Shown here piece by piece: positions 46,149 through 58,030 of a stretch of DNA of 64,000 nt. The translations under genes were made by a program, and so were the position numbers. Origin of the DNA: Ceratothoa steindachneri (taxonomy: Eukaryota > Arthropoda > Malacostraca > Isopoda > Cymothoidae). Location: contig OZ018330.1 of NCBI GenBank assembly GCA_963969495.1, positions 66,536,907 through 66,600,906 on the forward strand, written 5' to 3'. Positions within the stretch are counted from its first letter, which is position 1; each line of letters begins with the position of its first letter. The notes beneath the pieces were generated by a model. It was not told the origin of the DNA. It ran no database searches and worked only from the letters and a program-made list of their open reading frames with translations.

Positions 46149-46177
<29 letters not shown>
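46149..46177. repeat. (TA)n microsatellite
   Basis: Short TA tract between the second mariner remnant and a Tc1 fragment on the opposite strand. Confidence 0.95.
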
Positions 46178-46184
<7 letters not shown>

Positions 46185-46189
46185 ATGAA

Positions 46190-46745
46190 AAAACGCAGTA
46201 AATAGTCTCTAACCGATCAAACCAGCAACTAGTGAGTACTGGTGGCGCTGAAGGCAATTAATTAAAAGCAAAATGAAAATAAGAACGCAAGATTTACCCT
46301 TTTCACCAGGGCCAAACCAATTTTATTTTTTCACCTCTCGTTTATATTCTACACACTTCCTACTTATTCCATTAACCAATCCATCGTCACAATGCGTTTT
46401 AACACTCATCGGTCTCTTTCTGTAAGCTTTGAAGTCCTGCCAGAATTACTCCTGCTGGAGGTTTTGTCCTACTTCTTCAATTCTGTCATGGTTTTTGATA
46501 TGGTAGCTCTAGAAAAACCAAGGAGTTTAGCTGTTTTGGTGATGGAAGCTCCTGCAATCCGAGCTCACGCATCTTAGCATCTAAACCACGATCTGAAAAA
46601 GAAATAAAAATAATTGTTAAAGTTGAGAAATAAAATTATGTATCTACAATAAAATATAACATTCACAATGGATGGATATTCGTAATAGAATGGGTCATTG
46701 AAATATTGGTGTTAAATTTATGCTGGTCATAATATTTTGTCCAAC
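46190..46745 (-). pseudogene. Tc1-like transposase, N-terminal fragment with one TIR
   Basis: Minus-strand translation around 46560-46390 gives LLGFSRATISKTMTELKK, SNSGRTSKLTERDR and LKRIV. These are the second helix-turn-helix and the GRPRKLTERDRR-type linker of Tc1 transposases. An upstream segment in another frame carries MRELGLQELPSPKQ. The outer end near 46725-46745 (reverse complement ttggacaaaatattatgacc) is TIR-like and resembles the start of the Tc1-type element at 4854. The catalytic core is absent. Confidence 0.75.
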
Positions 46746-46751
46746 TCCTTT

Positions 46752-46783
46752 ATATTTATTTATTTATTTATTTATTTATTATT
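46752..46783. repeat. (TTTA)n microsatellite
   Basis: About seven tttat-type tetramers immediately outside the Tc1 fragment end. Confidence 0.9.
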
Positions 46784-47539
46784 GAGAAATGGGCTGACGG
46801 CAAAGTTACGAATTCACGATTTTCATGGAATGTTTAGAGAGCGTGAAATGTGAGCCATTTCTAGACATAGTTGTTCTGGAAGATGAAAATAACAACTATA
46901 CTGAAATTTTAAGCGCAAAAACAATAGCTAAATCACAAAAAAAATCCATTCTTACTTCTAGACGTGGTCTCTAGTGGCAATAGGCTCTGTTTTACATTTG
47001 GTAGGATGTGAGAGGAGTTATTCATTGTGAGTTCCTAAATAACACTGGTCAACACATGCATTTTCCATGCTGAATCCAAATCTGCTTTCGGTTTCGCTCT
47101 AGCACGTACCATTTTTAAGTTATGCCAAAGAGTAAAAATAGCCAACTGCGATTATAAAATGTAGTATATTACTGGTATTGCTCTATTGCATGCATCATTA
47201 TTGTACTGCTAAGATGAGCAAACTAGATGCTTCGCGAGTTTTTGCTGGTTAAAGGGGGAAGAGAAGAATTCATTTACATTTGTAACCCGCATGTATATTT
47301 TGCACAATCATTTATAATTATATTTTATGCTTTTAGATTCCTCATGTGATGTGCATCTTCTAAGCTTCTCGTTCTGCATTGATCATAAGAGGCTTACAAA
47401 TATTTTCTCAACGCAGTAACAATGCCTCAGGAGTGCAAAAAGTTATCCAGATAAATTCTGCTATGTATCTAGCCATTTTACAACAAAATCTCAGCACCGT
47501 ACTATCATAAATTATATAAAGAAAATGTCCAAACTCTAC
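46784..47539. other. No recognised gene
   Basis: AT-rich sequence without motif-bearing frames. Part may be the 5' non-coding end of the element that follows. Confidence 0.4.
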
Positions 47540-49072
47540 TTCAGGTGCCCTCTGGGTCACCAAGATAAAGCATGGGCAGCACACCAAATTTAGAGTTCCT
47601 GCTCTAATGGATTACGTGCCTGGATTAACAAAAAGAAAGCTCCAATGCCCTTCGCTGTTCCTATGACATGAAGAGAGCCCAGAAATCATCTCGAAGATTG
47701 CTATTTCTGCAATGTGACCACAAAAGGGTTTTCTGCAAAAAACGAGCACCAATTTGTTTATTCAACCATGAATTCGGCGTACAGACCAGTTCCACATGAT
47801 GTATCTTTGCCAATTCTTGTTCCACCTGATGATGGCCCCGTGCCTGATGATATCAGTTATGATAGGAGTACTGAAGTTGCGTACGCATTAGATGCGAATG
47901 TTGAATATGAGGATGCTAACTCATAGCCAAAGTTATTTAATTAGGAAGACTCGAATAATCTTGTGAGAGATCTGTCATCTCAAAGGAGAACGCAGGACTT
48001 CTAGCATCTCGTCAACAAGAAAAATTCCTACTCGAGAAAAATGTGCATGTGAGTTATTTTAGAAAGGGTAATCGTGATTTAACTTCATTCTTCACAGTCA
48101 ATGGACCTCTCTGCTACTGTCATGATATAAGTGGATTGTTCGAAACCTTGTCACAGACATATGAGGCGTCTGACTTAAGTCTCTATTGATGCTTCTAAAA
48201 GAAATAGGAAAGCTGTCCTCTTGCACAATGGCAATGTAAAGCCTTCCATTCCTATTGGCCATTCTGTCTACCTTAAGGATACATATGACAATATATATAT
48301 TCTTCTTAAATCCATAGAATATCTAGCCAATCAGTGGTACATCTGTTGTGATCTAAAAGTCATAGGCATGCTAATGGGTATGCAAGGAGGATTCACGAAG
48401 TACTGTTGCTTCCTCTGCCTGTGAGATAGCCATGCCACTGCAAAACATTATGACAAGCGTGACTGGCTACTTCGATCTATATAGAGCCTTAGAAAATATA
48501 TTTGCCACTTCTTCATTTGAAACTAGGTCTAATGAAAAACCTCGTGAAAGCAATGACTAAGGACAATTCTCTGGCATTCCAATATCTGTGCAAGAAATTT
48601 CCATAACTAAGCGCGGCAAAACTAAAAGAAGGCATATTTGTGGGACCACAAATCAGGGAGGTTTTAGCAGACCCTTACTTCGAGAAAACTCTCACTCATC
48701 TTGAATTGAATTCATGCCTAGCCTTCAAGTGGTTATGTGCAAAATTTTGGGCATCAGCACGTTACCTGCATACAGAGATGGCGTGGAAAACCTTCTTTAA
48801 TCTTTTAAAGAAATGGGTTGCCGTATGTCACTCAAAATTCACTTCCTGCATTGGCACCTAGCCTTTTCTCCAGAAAATCTTGGAACCGTAAGTGACGAGC
48901 AAGGTGAACGTTTCCACCAGGATATCAAGACCATGGAAACTCGCTATCAAGAATTTTGGAATGAGAGCATGATGGGAGATCATTGTCGGATGTTGTATCG
49001 TGATAATCCTGAGAAAAAGTTCAAACACAAATCCCATGCACAATGTTTATTAATTCGAGTTTTGACTTATTA
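47540..49072 (+). pseudogene. Amplified element protein, unnamed family, degraded
   Basis: I recognise a protein family that is present in many copies in hydra, aphid and crustacean genomes and behaves as a mobile element, but I do not know a settled name. Blocks in order: ALMDYVPGLTKRKLQ near 47600; FSAKNEHQFVYSTMNSAY near 47729; DVSLPILVPPDDG near 47798; FIDASKR-like then AVLLHNGNVKPSIPIGHSVY at 48212-48270; DLKVIGMLMGMQGGFTKYC at 48350-48406 followed by CFLCL; LKEGIFVGPQIREVL near 48620-48665; and MSLKIHFLHWHLAFSPENLG, then DEQGERFHQDIKTME at 48893-48937. Stops occur at 47924, 48425, 48480 and elsewhere, with frameshifts near 48180 and 48820. The Cys cluster (YCCFLCL) suggests metal binding (inference). 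Confidence 0.7.
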
Positions 49073-51731
49073 GCCCTTCAATCATTGTTTATAATTCTTA
49101 TCCATGCAATATAATTACCATTAACTGTATGATGCTTGTGGAATATACAAAACATGACTATTTAGAGTTTCTATAGGTTAAATGCCTCATTTTGTGTTAG
49201 CTTACCTTCTCAATGCACATGGAGATATACAGAAAGCAATTTCTTTCTAGCAATAACCCTATGCAACCATATATCACCAGTTTCGGCCAAAAAGTCAGAG
49301 TAAAACGCTACATTCTATCAGCGACGGCGGTCATATTGCATTTTCGAATATCTCGAAAACCTGAGGTGCTAAAGAAAACATAAAGTCAGATTTAAAATCA
49401 GCGAGAAAAGTGCTGTGAGAAACGTTTGCTCAGGTGTCTGATGATTTAAAAAAGTTCAAATTTGTTGGCCAGTGGAGTGAGCAGATTCTTATATAGCGCA
49501 TCGTTTCAATAAAGATCTGGAAAACGAACGTCCTTCACTGGTCACTGCATCCCTTAAGTGCCATGTTTGACACAAGTAAATATTAATATCTTAATTTGGT
49601 ATGTTCTTCTTTATCCTCCTTATTCCCCCAACTTTTCACTTTCTGATTACCATTAATATTAATCCTTGCAACATCATGTAATTTTCAAAGTTTACTCTGA
49701 TAGCATTGATTTGGAAAATTAGATTAAAGCATATATATAGTCATAAAAACTAATTGACTTTTCCAAGAATTGTATCCATTGCTTAGTTAAACTACGTTGC
49801 TAAATATATACATATATATATATTTTTCGGGGTGGTGTTTGTATATTAAAAATTATTTTACTTTGCTTTTAACAAACACAAATTTATTTCTTCACTACCA
49901 AATACTGTACCCATCAAAACTATTCAATAAAATACCACAATTTATGTTTTCGGGAAAATATTTGTTTAATTTCCATGAAAATTCCACAGGATATTTTTTT
50001 AAAATTTCCCTCTGATAGTGTCTAAATTTCATTTTTACAACAAGGGATAATAGTTCTCAGTAAAGTAATGTGTATTTAAAGAAGGGGTGCGTCCAAAACT
50101 AGAGCTTAACTTATATGTAACATAATTTTCACGTAAAAATTTGTAACGTAAGCATGGCAACATTGATCCAACCGTTTTTTAGACAGAATTGATGGCATTA
50201 CTCATTTATAACGATGGCGAGATTAAGTAAGTACGATAAATCCTTCAATTAGTAGGTTTTCCAATAAAATAATAAGGAAACGACACTGCCCCTTACTCTT
50301 CGAAAGACTGTAATTGTCATAGTTTGTGATTTCACACAAAATAAAGCTTCATTTGGATACCGAGTACTGCTAGTCGACAAATAAATCGCTCTCTCCCTTC
50401 GAAAAACTACTACCATGGAAGATCGTACATTCTGATGGATACCGATGAAGGAAGCCGATATTTAAGGTCAAGATACCGGGACCTTGAATGTCGTAGGGTG
50501 ACCCCACATTTGACATCAAAATTATAGAGTCGAACGTCGATGCTAGCCAAGCATTGATTCTGCAGGTGACGCGAGAAGGGAGCACACTAGAAATTGGGAT
50601 ATAGATCCCAGTCCGAATGTTAAAAACTTAAAATCGAGTGCGGTTAGCATAAATAATCAATTCTTAGAGGTTCTGTGTTTAGAGAAACTGATTGTAGAAA
50701 AATAACATTACTATATACAAAATATTATTAGCAAAAGTAAATAAATGACAATAACTAATTTGAGATCCGGGATACCAAAAGGGAAAGGGGGTACGAATGA
50801 CTCGAGAGTGCAAATATCGGGGAGACTCACGTGAAACCTAATTGACTGTTGACTGGGGGCTTTGGAGACAACGTTGAAGCGGGGTGCTGCAAAGTTCCAC
50901 TTGCAAAATTCCTTCTTTAACCTTGTTGATAAATTAACGAGGGAGTACTCCAGAGAAGAACGAAGTCGATACTCAAGTGATAGATGCCCCTCCGTGTCTA
51001 TCGTCTGTCGGGCGGGAACTCTGGCCTTAGGTACGAGCGAGACCGAGTAGAGAGGAGACGCGTCGCGTTCGTAGCTAGAAGACGTTTAGAAGCGAAACAA
51101 GGCGTATGAGATTGTACGTGGCTGTTAACCAAAACGACGCTGTATGGTACTTATTTCCCAAAGCTTTTTCCGAATTATTTATACTGCCTCAGTGGAAGTG
51201 GGTCGCCGGAGGTCCCCAAAAGGCGTACGGGATTCTCATTAGATTTGGTGCGCCAGGAGAGAGGGGATATTTTCGGCGAGCATCACAAGCTCACGGGAAA
51301 GTCCTCGACGCCGTAGGTCTGGCCCCGATCAGGAAATGCGACGGGGAGAGAAAGGGAACTTAACACGGAACACGCTGCCGCTCGAAATTCTCAAGGCCAC
51401 TAGTTGGGTTCGACTGGCCCAGCCATTCTTGATAAGAACGCCGGTATCATCCGACCGCGTGAAATTCTCGCTGCCCCCTATGGGGCTGTCTTGGCGTGCA
51501 GGTGCTTCTTTCTCAGGCGCCAAGGGTAGATGTTGGGTTCTAATGGGTGGGGTTAACTTTTCCCTCTCTGATATTGAACATGAGTAAGTCTCGCTAATGT
51601 TTCACCTCCTTTGAGAGGTAAGAGAATCATACTAGATATACTTCAAGCTAACGGAATCACGAGGACAAGGCGGAATTGGACAGGCCTTAGATGTATCACA
51701 GCAAACCGTGAGTACCACACCCCAATGCAAT
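49073..51731. other. No recognised gene
   Basis: A short (TA)n lies at 49803-49825. The minus frame 50585-50370 contains INAWLASTFDSI, which weakly recalls the DSG/DTG region of a Gypsy protease, but nothing else supports it. 50760-51600 is GC-richer with overlapping open frames and could be retroelement debris. Confidence 0.35.
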
Positions 51732-51802
51732 TGTACGGTGGTCTAGTCGTCAGGATCTTTACCTGCCAATGAAGACACCATCGTGTAACCAAGTCAGGGC
51801 AA
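51732..51802 (+). tRNA. tRNA-Glu-like remnant (pseudo-tRNA or SINE head)
   Basis: ggtggtctagtcgtcaggat at 51738-51757 matches the 5' part of metazoan tRNA-Glu (A-box region) at all but two or three positions. About 40 bases on, gtcaggg at 51794-51800 matches the 3' acceptor side. The B-box (GGTTCGATTCC in tRNA-Glu) is not recognisable, and the anticodon arm is eroded. It is not a working tRNA. It may be the head of a tRNA-derived SINE lying just upstream of a LINE. Confidence 0.4.
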
Positions 51803-51869
51803 TTGGGATGTGCACACGACCTTTGATTGGATTAGGGGCACACACTCCTTTTGGTCCTTCCTATGCAAC

Positions 51870-54200
51870 TCAGCAGCCTATTAAGGACAACACTGCTTAC
51901 CCCTGATGGGGGAGGGGGCCAAGAAAATGTGGCCCAAACAAATGCCCACCACACACACATTGGACTGGAAAACCGTGACGAAAAAGTTGTACTCTGCATG
52001 CTTGGACTTCCTCGGATGTGTAAGAAGACGGCAGAGAGACTGGTTCGACGAGACCAATGAGCAGATCTGCAGAATTTAAAAAGATTAAATCAGGGCCCAT
52101 GATGCTTACCTAGCTAATTCATCATCATCTACTTTATTGAAGAAGAGATGGCATAACTTAAGGGCTTGCGTGCAGAGAGAACTGAGAGAGATCCAAAACA
52201 ATTGATGGATGTACCGAGCCACGGAAATACAGAGACATACAGCCGAAGGCAAATTACAGGAAATTTACTAGGCTATCAAGCAGATTGCCCGCCCTGAAAA
52301 GCGCAATCAACACCTCTCCGCTCAGCAGATAGAGCGAGCCTGATTGAGGATGGGGCTGGAATATTGGAAAGATTAGCAGAGTATTTTTTCCTCTCTTCTT
52401 AACACAGATAATGAAACGGATATTACTGTTATAAATGAAATTATGGAACTTGGTAAAATACCCGAGATGGACAACGCACCAAATGAATAGGAAATTCAAA
52501 AGGCTATAAGAGATCTAAAACATCTAAAAGATCCTGGTCCGAACGTTATACAGGCCGAGATTCTCAAATATGGGGAAAGGCGACTGACTGACATTTTGCT
52601 GGAGGTTTTGCAAGCTTGCTGCAACTTGGAGACAGTGCTATAGGAGTGGAAACACTCACATCTTATAACTGTCTACAGGAAAAGAGGAGATAGATCGGTC
52701 TGCAGTAATAGCAGAGAAATCGCTTTGTTGGACGTGGCAGAAAAATTCTGGGCCTGATTATGTTGGACTGAGTGTTGGCACATTTGGTGGATTGAGGCGT
52801 GCCAGAATCTCAATGTAATTTTAGGACAGACAGAAGCAGTTTAGATATGATTTGGTGTGCAGATATATTATAGAGAAGTGTGTCGAATAGCACATGAAAT
52901 TCTCGTCTGAATTCATTGATCTAGAAAAGGCTTTTGACGCCATTAACTGCAGTATTTTATACATGATTCTGGAGAGGTTTTGCTTCCCACCAAAGTTCGC
53001 TGCTTTAACAAGAGCTTTACACAGCGAGACAACTACCAGTGTTGCATCTGGAGGAGTGGCAAACGGACATTTTGAGGTCCGTGTTGGAGTGAAACAGGGG
53101 TGTGTGCTGGCACTAGTGCTGTTAAACGTTTACCTTGTGGCAGTTACCTGCCTAGTGCAACAGGAGATAAATGAGGCTGATCATGGCATGTCTATCAGAT
53201 ACAGATATGACGGCGGCATATTTAATCTTAAAAGATTGCAAACTTTGACGAGGACGCAAACGGCAACGCTCAGGTATCTTCAATGCAAGCTTTGGTAGCC
53301 GTGACCTGGGAAGCATACGACATAGCGGGGCTACGTCTTATTGCCGGCAAGACTGAATTAATGTAACGTGCCGAGGGGGATAGAGAACAGGTCTAGATGT
53401 ACCGAGATGGCTACCCTCTGGAAAATATAGAGCACTTTAAATACCTGAGGAGTATAATTTCAGTGAATGGTAATGCGTAGAGGGACGTCACAAACAGGAT
53501 ACAAAAAGCAAGAAGCTTATTCGATGTTATAAGGAGAGTCTGTTTGAACAGAAACCTGAGGATTCAGACCAAGGTATCAGTCTACGAGGTAGTATGTGTG
53601 TCGACTCTCTTGTATCGAGCAGAAACGTGGACGATGTATACGAAATACCTTAAAATGAATAAATCTTTCCACATGAAGTGCCTCTGAAAAATATTGGGGA
53701 TGTCACGAGAAAACAGTCACGAATAATGAGGTTCTGTCTCGCGCGGGAGCTGTGAGTCTGGAGACACATATTGAAGGGAGGATAGTTCGGTTTACGGGGC
53801 ACACCATGAGAATGAACGATCAGCGGCTCCCCAAGAGAGTACTCTTCAGCCAGCTCTTTGAAGGTACTAATGCATCCGGGTGAGAGAAGAAGCGATATAA
53901 GGACCACTTGAAGAACTTACTGAAGAAATGTAACATAGACGCAGACACCGATGAAACATCGAGCGCAGACAGATTGGAATGGAGAAGAGCTGTCTCTGCT
54001 GGCGTCGACTAACTGGAGGAAAATATCAGGAGAACCAGAGCTGAGAAGCGGTATAGAAGAAATCTCTATCAAAAGGGTCACCGGTGGGCTGGAGACCTGT
54101 GTCACAGATGTGGTCGGAACTTCATCTCAAGGTCTGGTCTGCTAAGTCACATGAGAGCGCACGGGAGATGAGACAGAAGACATTGTCATCGCAACGATGG
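51870..54200 (+). pseudogene. LINE ORF2 with C-terminal C2H2 zinc finger
   Basis: From about 51990, broken frames give TAERLVRRDQ, WHNLRACVQRELREIQ near 52150 and KLQEIYQAIKQIARPEKRNQ-like sequence near 52250. INEIMELGKIPEMDNAP near 52435 follows, then AIRDLKHLKDPGPNVIQAEI near 52505, the KxPGxDGIxAEI RT motif. The open frame 52894-53298 holds the palm: FIDLEKAFDAINCSIL, GVKQGCVLALVLLNVYL. The YADD box is lost: after LRYLQ at 53272-53286 the DNA jumps to a frame reading ALVAVTWEAYDIA. The tail has ENIEHFKYL near 53420, KKRYKDHLKNLLKKCNID near 53885, ADRLEWRRAVSAGVD near 53965, and a C2H2 finger CHRCGRNFISRSGLLSHMRAH at 54101-54160. Frameshifts and the lost active site make it dead. Confidence 0.8.
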
Positions 54201-54229
54201 ACAACTATAAGAAATAATCGCAAATCCTT

Positions 54230-55860
54230 CCTACAACTTAAAGTGTTGTAGTGGTAATTTCTTCATCTCAACCACTACAATTTACTGCAATGCATCCCAA
54301 ATACTTAAAACTTCGTAATTTTACAAGGGTGGTACCATGGAGTTTGATATCAAAGCCCATCTCATTATAAACTCCAAATACTACGACCTTACTCTTTTTT
54401 CTTATTCATCCTAGGTCGTTCATATTACACAAAGTTTCTATAGCTTCGATAAAGAGCATTAGTTCTTCATTTTATCCCAATATAGAGAAAACCTATTCGT
54501 CACTATTTCAGAACCATGGCAACACAAGATAAAATTCTTACGCTTCCTAACTCATGCGTTATTTACAATATAAATAATCTTTACAACACCCAATATTCTA
54601 CCACTCCCACCATATATTCTTACTTACTGCCATAATACTTCTTTATCTACACGATTATAAGTATTCTCCAGATCCATTAAACCATCATATACTTTACAAT
54701 TCTTATCCCTTGTTTTATAAGCGACCTCTTGCAAAGTAAATAATTTGAGCTAAACCGCTCCTACCTGCTTTCAATCCCACATATTCATCCCCTATCAATC
54801 TGTGAGTTATCATTCTTATACAACCTAACAGGATAGAGTCTACAATTTATCTACAGCACTCAAGAGACTTATCCCACTGTAGGTGCATTTACCTTTCTCT
54901 CCCTTACTCTTATACTACGACACCTTCCACCCCTCAGGCAGTCAGACTACCACTTTCAAGTGCCTTACAATCCAGCCGCCAGAACCACTCCATAAAGCAA
55001 TCGACCAATTTTTTTTACGTCTTAGCAATCATTTTATTTACCCCATCTGCTTCCCTAATTTTTAAACCTAAACCATTAATAAGAATTTATTTCATGCCTA
55101 TTTCTGCCATACCCAGATAAAGAAACTGATTCACGCCCACGAAACCATACCCACTTTCTACAACTCATTAAATTATTTTCGCTATATACTTGTAGCCACT
55201 TCATTGCTCACAAGTATCTAGCCATTCTTGGCTTGAATTTCAGAGAGCTATTCTACACATGGCTTCTCGGGATTCTCATTAATTCATAGAATAGTTTCCA
55301 GTTTCCTTTGGGATCTTCATTCAGTGTTTGTTTGTCGCACAGGTTGTTGCTTTTCTATTTTGTTTAATCACTTGTTTCACTTTCTTTTGTTTTTCCGTCT
55401 ATACATTCAACGGAATTATCCTGTTGTTCTCATATGCACTATTAAGTATTCAAATGTGAGGCTCATTTTTTCTTTCCTCTTCACGCTTCTTATCGTCATT
55501 CCACCAGTCAACCTTTTCCTTTCTTTTACCAGTCCTGACACACCCACATTGCCTTTCCACTACCAAATACCATTTTATTTTTTTTTCACATTTACTCTGG
55601 CACTTATTTCGTATTATCTACTCTCAACTATGCTTATATAATCTTCCTTTCTTTCCACTCCAATAACCCTTCACTTCTAAATCTATCTTTTTTTTTACCT
55701 ACCTCACGTCTTCTCATCCATGCACCAAACAATTTGAGCTTAAACAACACATCAGCTAATCAGATAGTTCCATATTCATTCTTATTTCAGATCAAATACG
55801 TCTGCTGCATATTCTTTCTTACTAGGCCAAAGTCAATCATACCCTTAATTTTAACTTAAT
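54230..55860 (-). pseudogene. LINE reverse transcriptase on the minus strand
   Basis: The plus strand is pyrimidine-rich here. The minus strand, from about 55080 downward in mixed frames, reads ADGVNKMIAK; LPEGWKVS near 54940; YKSKGEKGKCTYSGISLLSA near 54915-54850; HRLIGDEYVGLKAG near 54800; and the palm start GLMDLENTYNRVDKEVLWQ near 54685-54630, then VRIYGGSGRILGVVKI. These are RT motifs of non-LTR elements common in crustacean and mollusc genomes. The catalytic FxDLE block is preserved as LMDLE; YADD was not found before 54230. 55100-55860 has the same base bias but no clear motif, so the 5' limit is uncertain. Its 3' side meets the 3' side of the plus-strand LINE (tail to tail). Confidence 0.7.
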
Positions 55861-56955
55861 TTATCTTTGCCGACCGTCCGTTTAAACTGACAGTAAGCAA
55901 ATCTTTTATAACAGATGTAATAATTGTGCAGAACATCAGTTATATTTGGCAAGTAGTGATTCAATAACTACTCTAGAGATATCAAAAAACAACTACAAAA
56001 TATTACGTATGTACTCCTATCATGATGTTAAATTTTCAAAATAAATGAAATTAAGTTCCTCCATTCTCCTTTCCCCAACACTTTCATTTGTATACAGATC
56101 CTTCTGTTGGAAGAATGTTTCTGCTATACGAGTTTCTTTCAGCACAGAAAGTAATTTTCCTTCTTTTGGAGAATGAATTTGAGTTTATTATATAGTCTGT
56201 AGCTTTTTGTCTCATGCGCATGTGAACGTCATTTTAGATTTCTAAATGAAAGAACAATATTTTCTTTAGAAATAATTTATTTTACTAATTTGTAAGTTCT
56301 TAAAGTTTTTTGGTTTTTCCTAAAACACTTACTTGCCAATTTTGTGTTTATAATAGGATTCTATTCTATTGTTATCAATTAATGCAAGCCTCCCAATAGT
56401 AATCAAACTTTCAGCTTTTACGCTGACTTTTTGTAACCATCTTATATCAGCAATGCATGAATTCAGTTCTTTTATTTTAAGGAATTGTTTCTAACTTAAG
56501 GTCTTTCCTAAAAAAAATCTTTGAAATAAAATCTAAAATATCATATTCATATTGTATCAATCAGTTTGAAAACATCCTTAAAAACATTTATGTAATTTGT
56601 AATTAACTTTTGTTAATGAACAAAAAAAACGGGGAAAAAAGCGAAACAACATTCCGTCAACACTATCAGACTTGCTTTTTTAATCCTTCATCTGAGGACT
56701 AACAGAAGAAGAAGGGTCACCGAAATTACGATTTACTTATTTTTGGCAGAAAAAGGGGCTAAATAATTTTTAAAACAAACAAAAAACAAAACTAACTAAT
56801 ATCAGAGGCAAAAAAATTAAAAGACTATATTTCCGAGTACAAGGTACATGCAATATTGAACCCAGTCCTCCCGTTGCCGGGAGAGGTAACAGGCGCGAAG
56901 ATCCTCAGACTAGGACATTCAACCATATTTTGTCAAACAGACGGTAGGACAAGGT
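55861..56955. other. AT-rich stretch, no gene recognised
   Basis: Very AT-rich between about 55900 and 56850, with short motif-free frames. A GC rise begins near 56860, where the next LINE remnant starts. Confidence 0.5.
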
Positions 56956-56959
56956 AGTG

Positions 56960-58030
56960 GCCGCAGTAAGGTTAAAGGGAGCCCTCCATCAGATGGCGCT
57001 GCGGGCCCACAGGTCATACCGATAGGGGTGCAACACAAAATGACCTGAAGGTGCTGAGGCATAGGGGTCTTTGTGCATAAGCAAAGTCTGAGCAATGGCA
57101 CGCAACCTTAAGTTTGTTTCGTCTTTCACCTTCTTTGACATGAATATTGAAGGGCTGATCAAATTATTGTCATGTACCCTAAGGTTGGGAAGAGCAAAAC
57201 CTGAGTTCAATCGCCCAATCCTTACAGACTGTCTTGCGCGCGCAGTCTTCAGTGCTCTCATTTCTTGCAATCATTACAGATCAAGTAACACAGAAGAAGA
57301 AACTCTCGATATCTTCCAGGATTTCAGCAGCTTAGACGACACGGATATTGCGAACTAGGGTATGCGATGATTTAAATGTCTTGATGGCACACAGCGGACA
57401 TTGTGAGTCGCTATAAATCTTACCCCTCTCTCTGAATCCGTCAAGAAGTGTAATTTTCCTTAGAGAGGGTTGTATTGCAACCAGAACAGTCTTGAAAACA
57501 GTCAAAGAGACCGGAAAACCCCTCTGGCTTTAAACAAAGGGAGAAAATATAAAAGCTGACAATTCTTTGGATTTGGAGTCTTCCCTGTTCACTGGCAAGA
57601 CTTCAGCGTGACAGGACTTGTCGACAAGAAGTTTGAAAGCAATAATCCAGGCACTATAGAAGTTTGGTGGGCACAGCTGATATGCTATCTAGGGTGGCAT
57701 CCTAGGCAGAACTATAATCGTCGACAGCCCTAGAGCTGCATTGAGCATTCCATGAAGTTTACTTGCACTAAACTAGAAAGCCTTAGGGTATGATTGGTAA
57801 ATTAAAGCGGCATTGGAAGCATCGAATTCTGCCGCGGATGAAATGCGACTCGCTAACGAGTAAGGGATAACTTTAGCTAACGCTAGATGCGTTTGTATGC
57901 TATCTAAGGGGGAAAGCGAGCTGCATCTTGCCACCATTAACATAGTGGCCCTCGATAAGGGATATACTAAATTTACCGTTCGGCAAATGGAAATCAGTGT
58001 CGGGGATCGACTCATCGTCTGCAAATCGTG
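56960..58030 (-). pseudogene. LINE 3' part with RNase H domain
   Basis: On the minus strand, frame 58024-57773 holds SPLDSIQTHLALAKVIPYSL and SSAAEFDASNA, resembling the segment after RT in elements where the pattern is LDSIQxxALxLALG. Further on, VFKTVLVAIQPSLRKI near 57500-57455 and GKIYSDSQCPLCAIKTFKSS near 57425-57370 match an RNase H fold (AExxAIxxAL then YSDSQxALxAI). RNESTEDCARK near 57255 fits the closing GNExADxLAR motif. An RNase H domain is typical of I-group LINEs and not of Jockey. Stops are frequent and RT motifs upstream were not recognised. Confidence 0.55.

Noticed and set aside
50370..50585. Gypsy-type protease from the segment INAWLASTFDSI on the minus strand
   Set aside because: The catalytic DSG/DTG is not present (DSI) and no other gag or pol motif lies nearby.
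55324..55641. 105-codon hydrophobic plus-strand frame resembling a membrane protein
   Set aside because: It lies antisense to the minus-strand LINE region with strong C/T bias; the hydrophobicity is a by-product of that bias.
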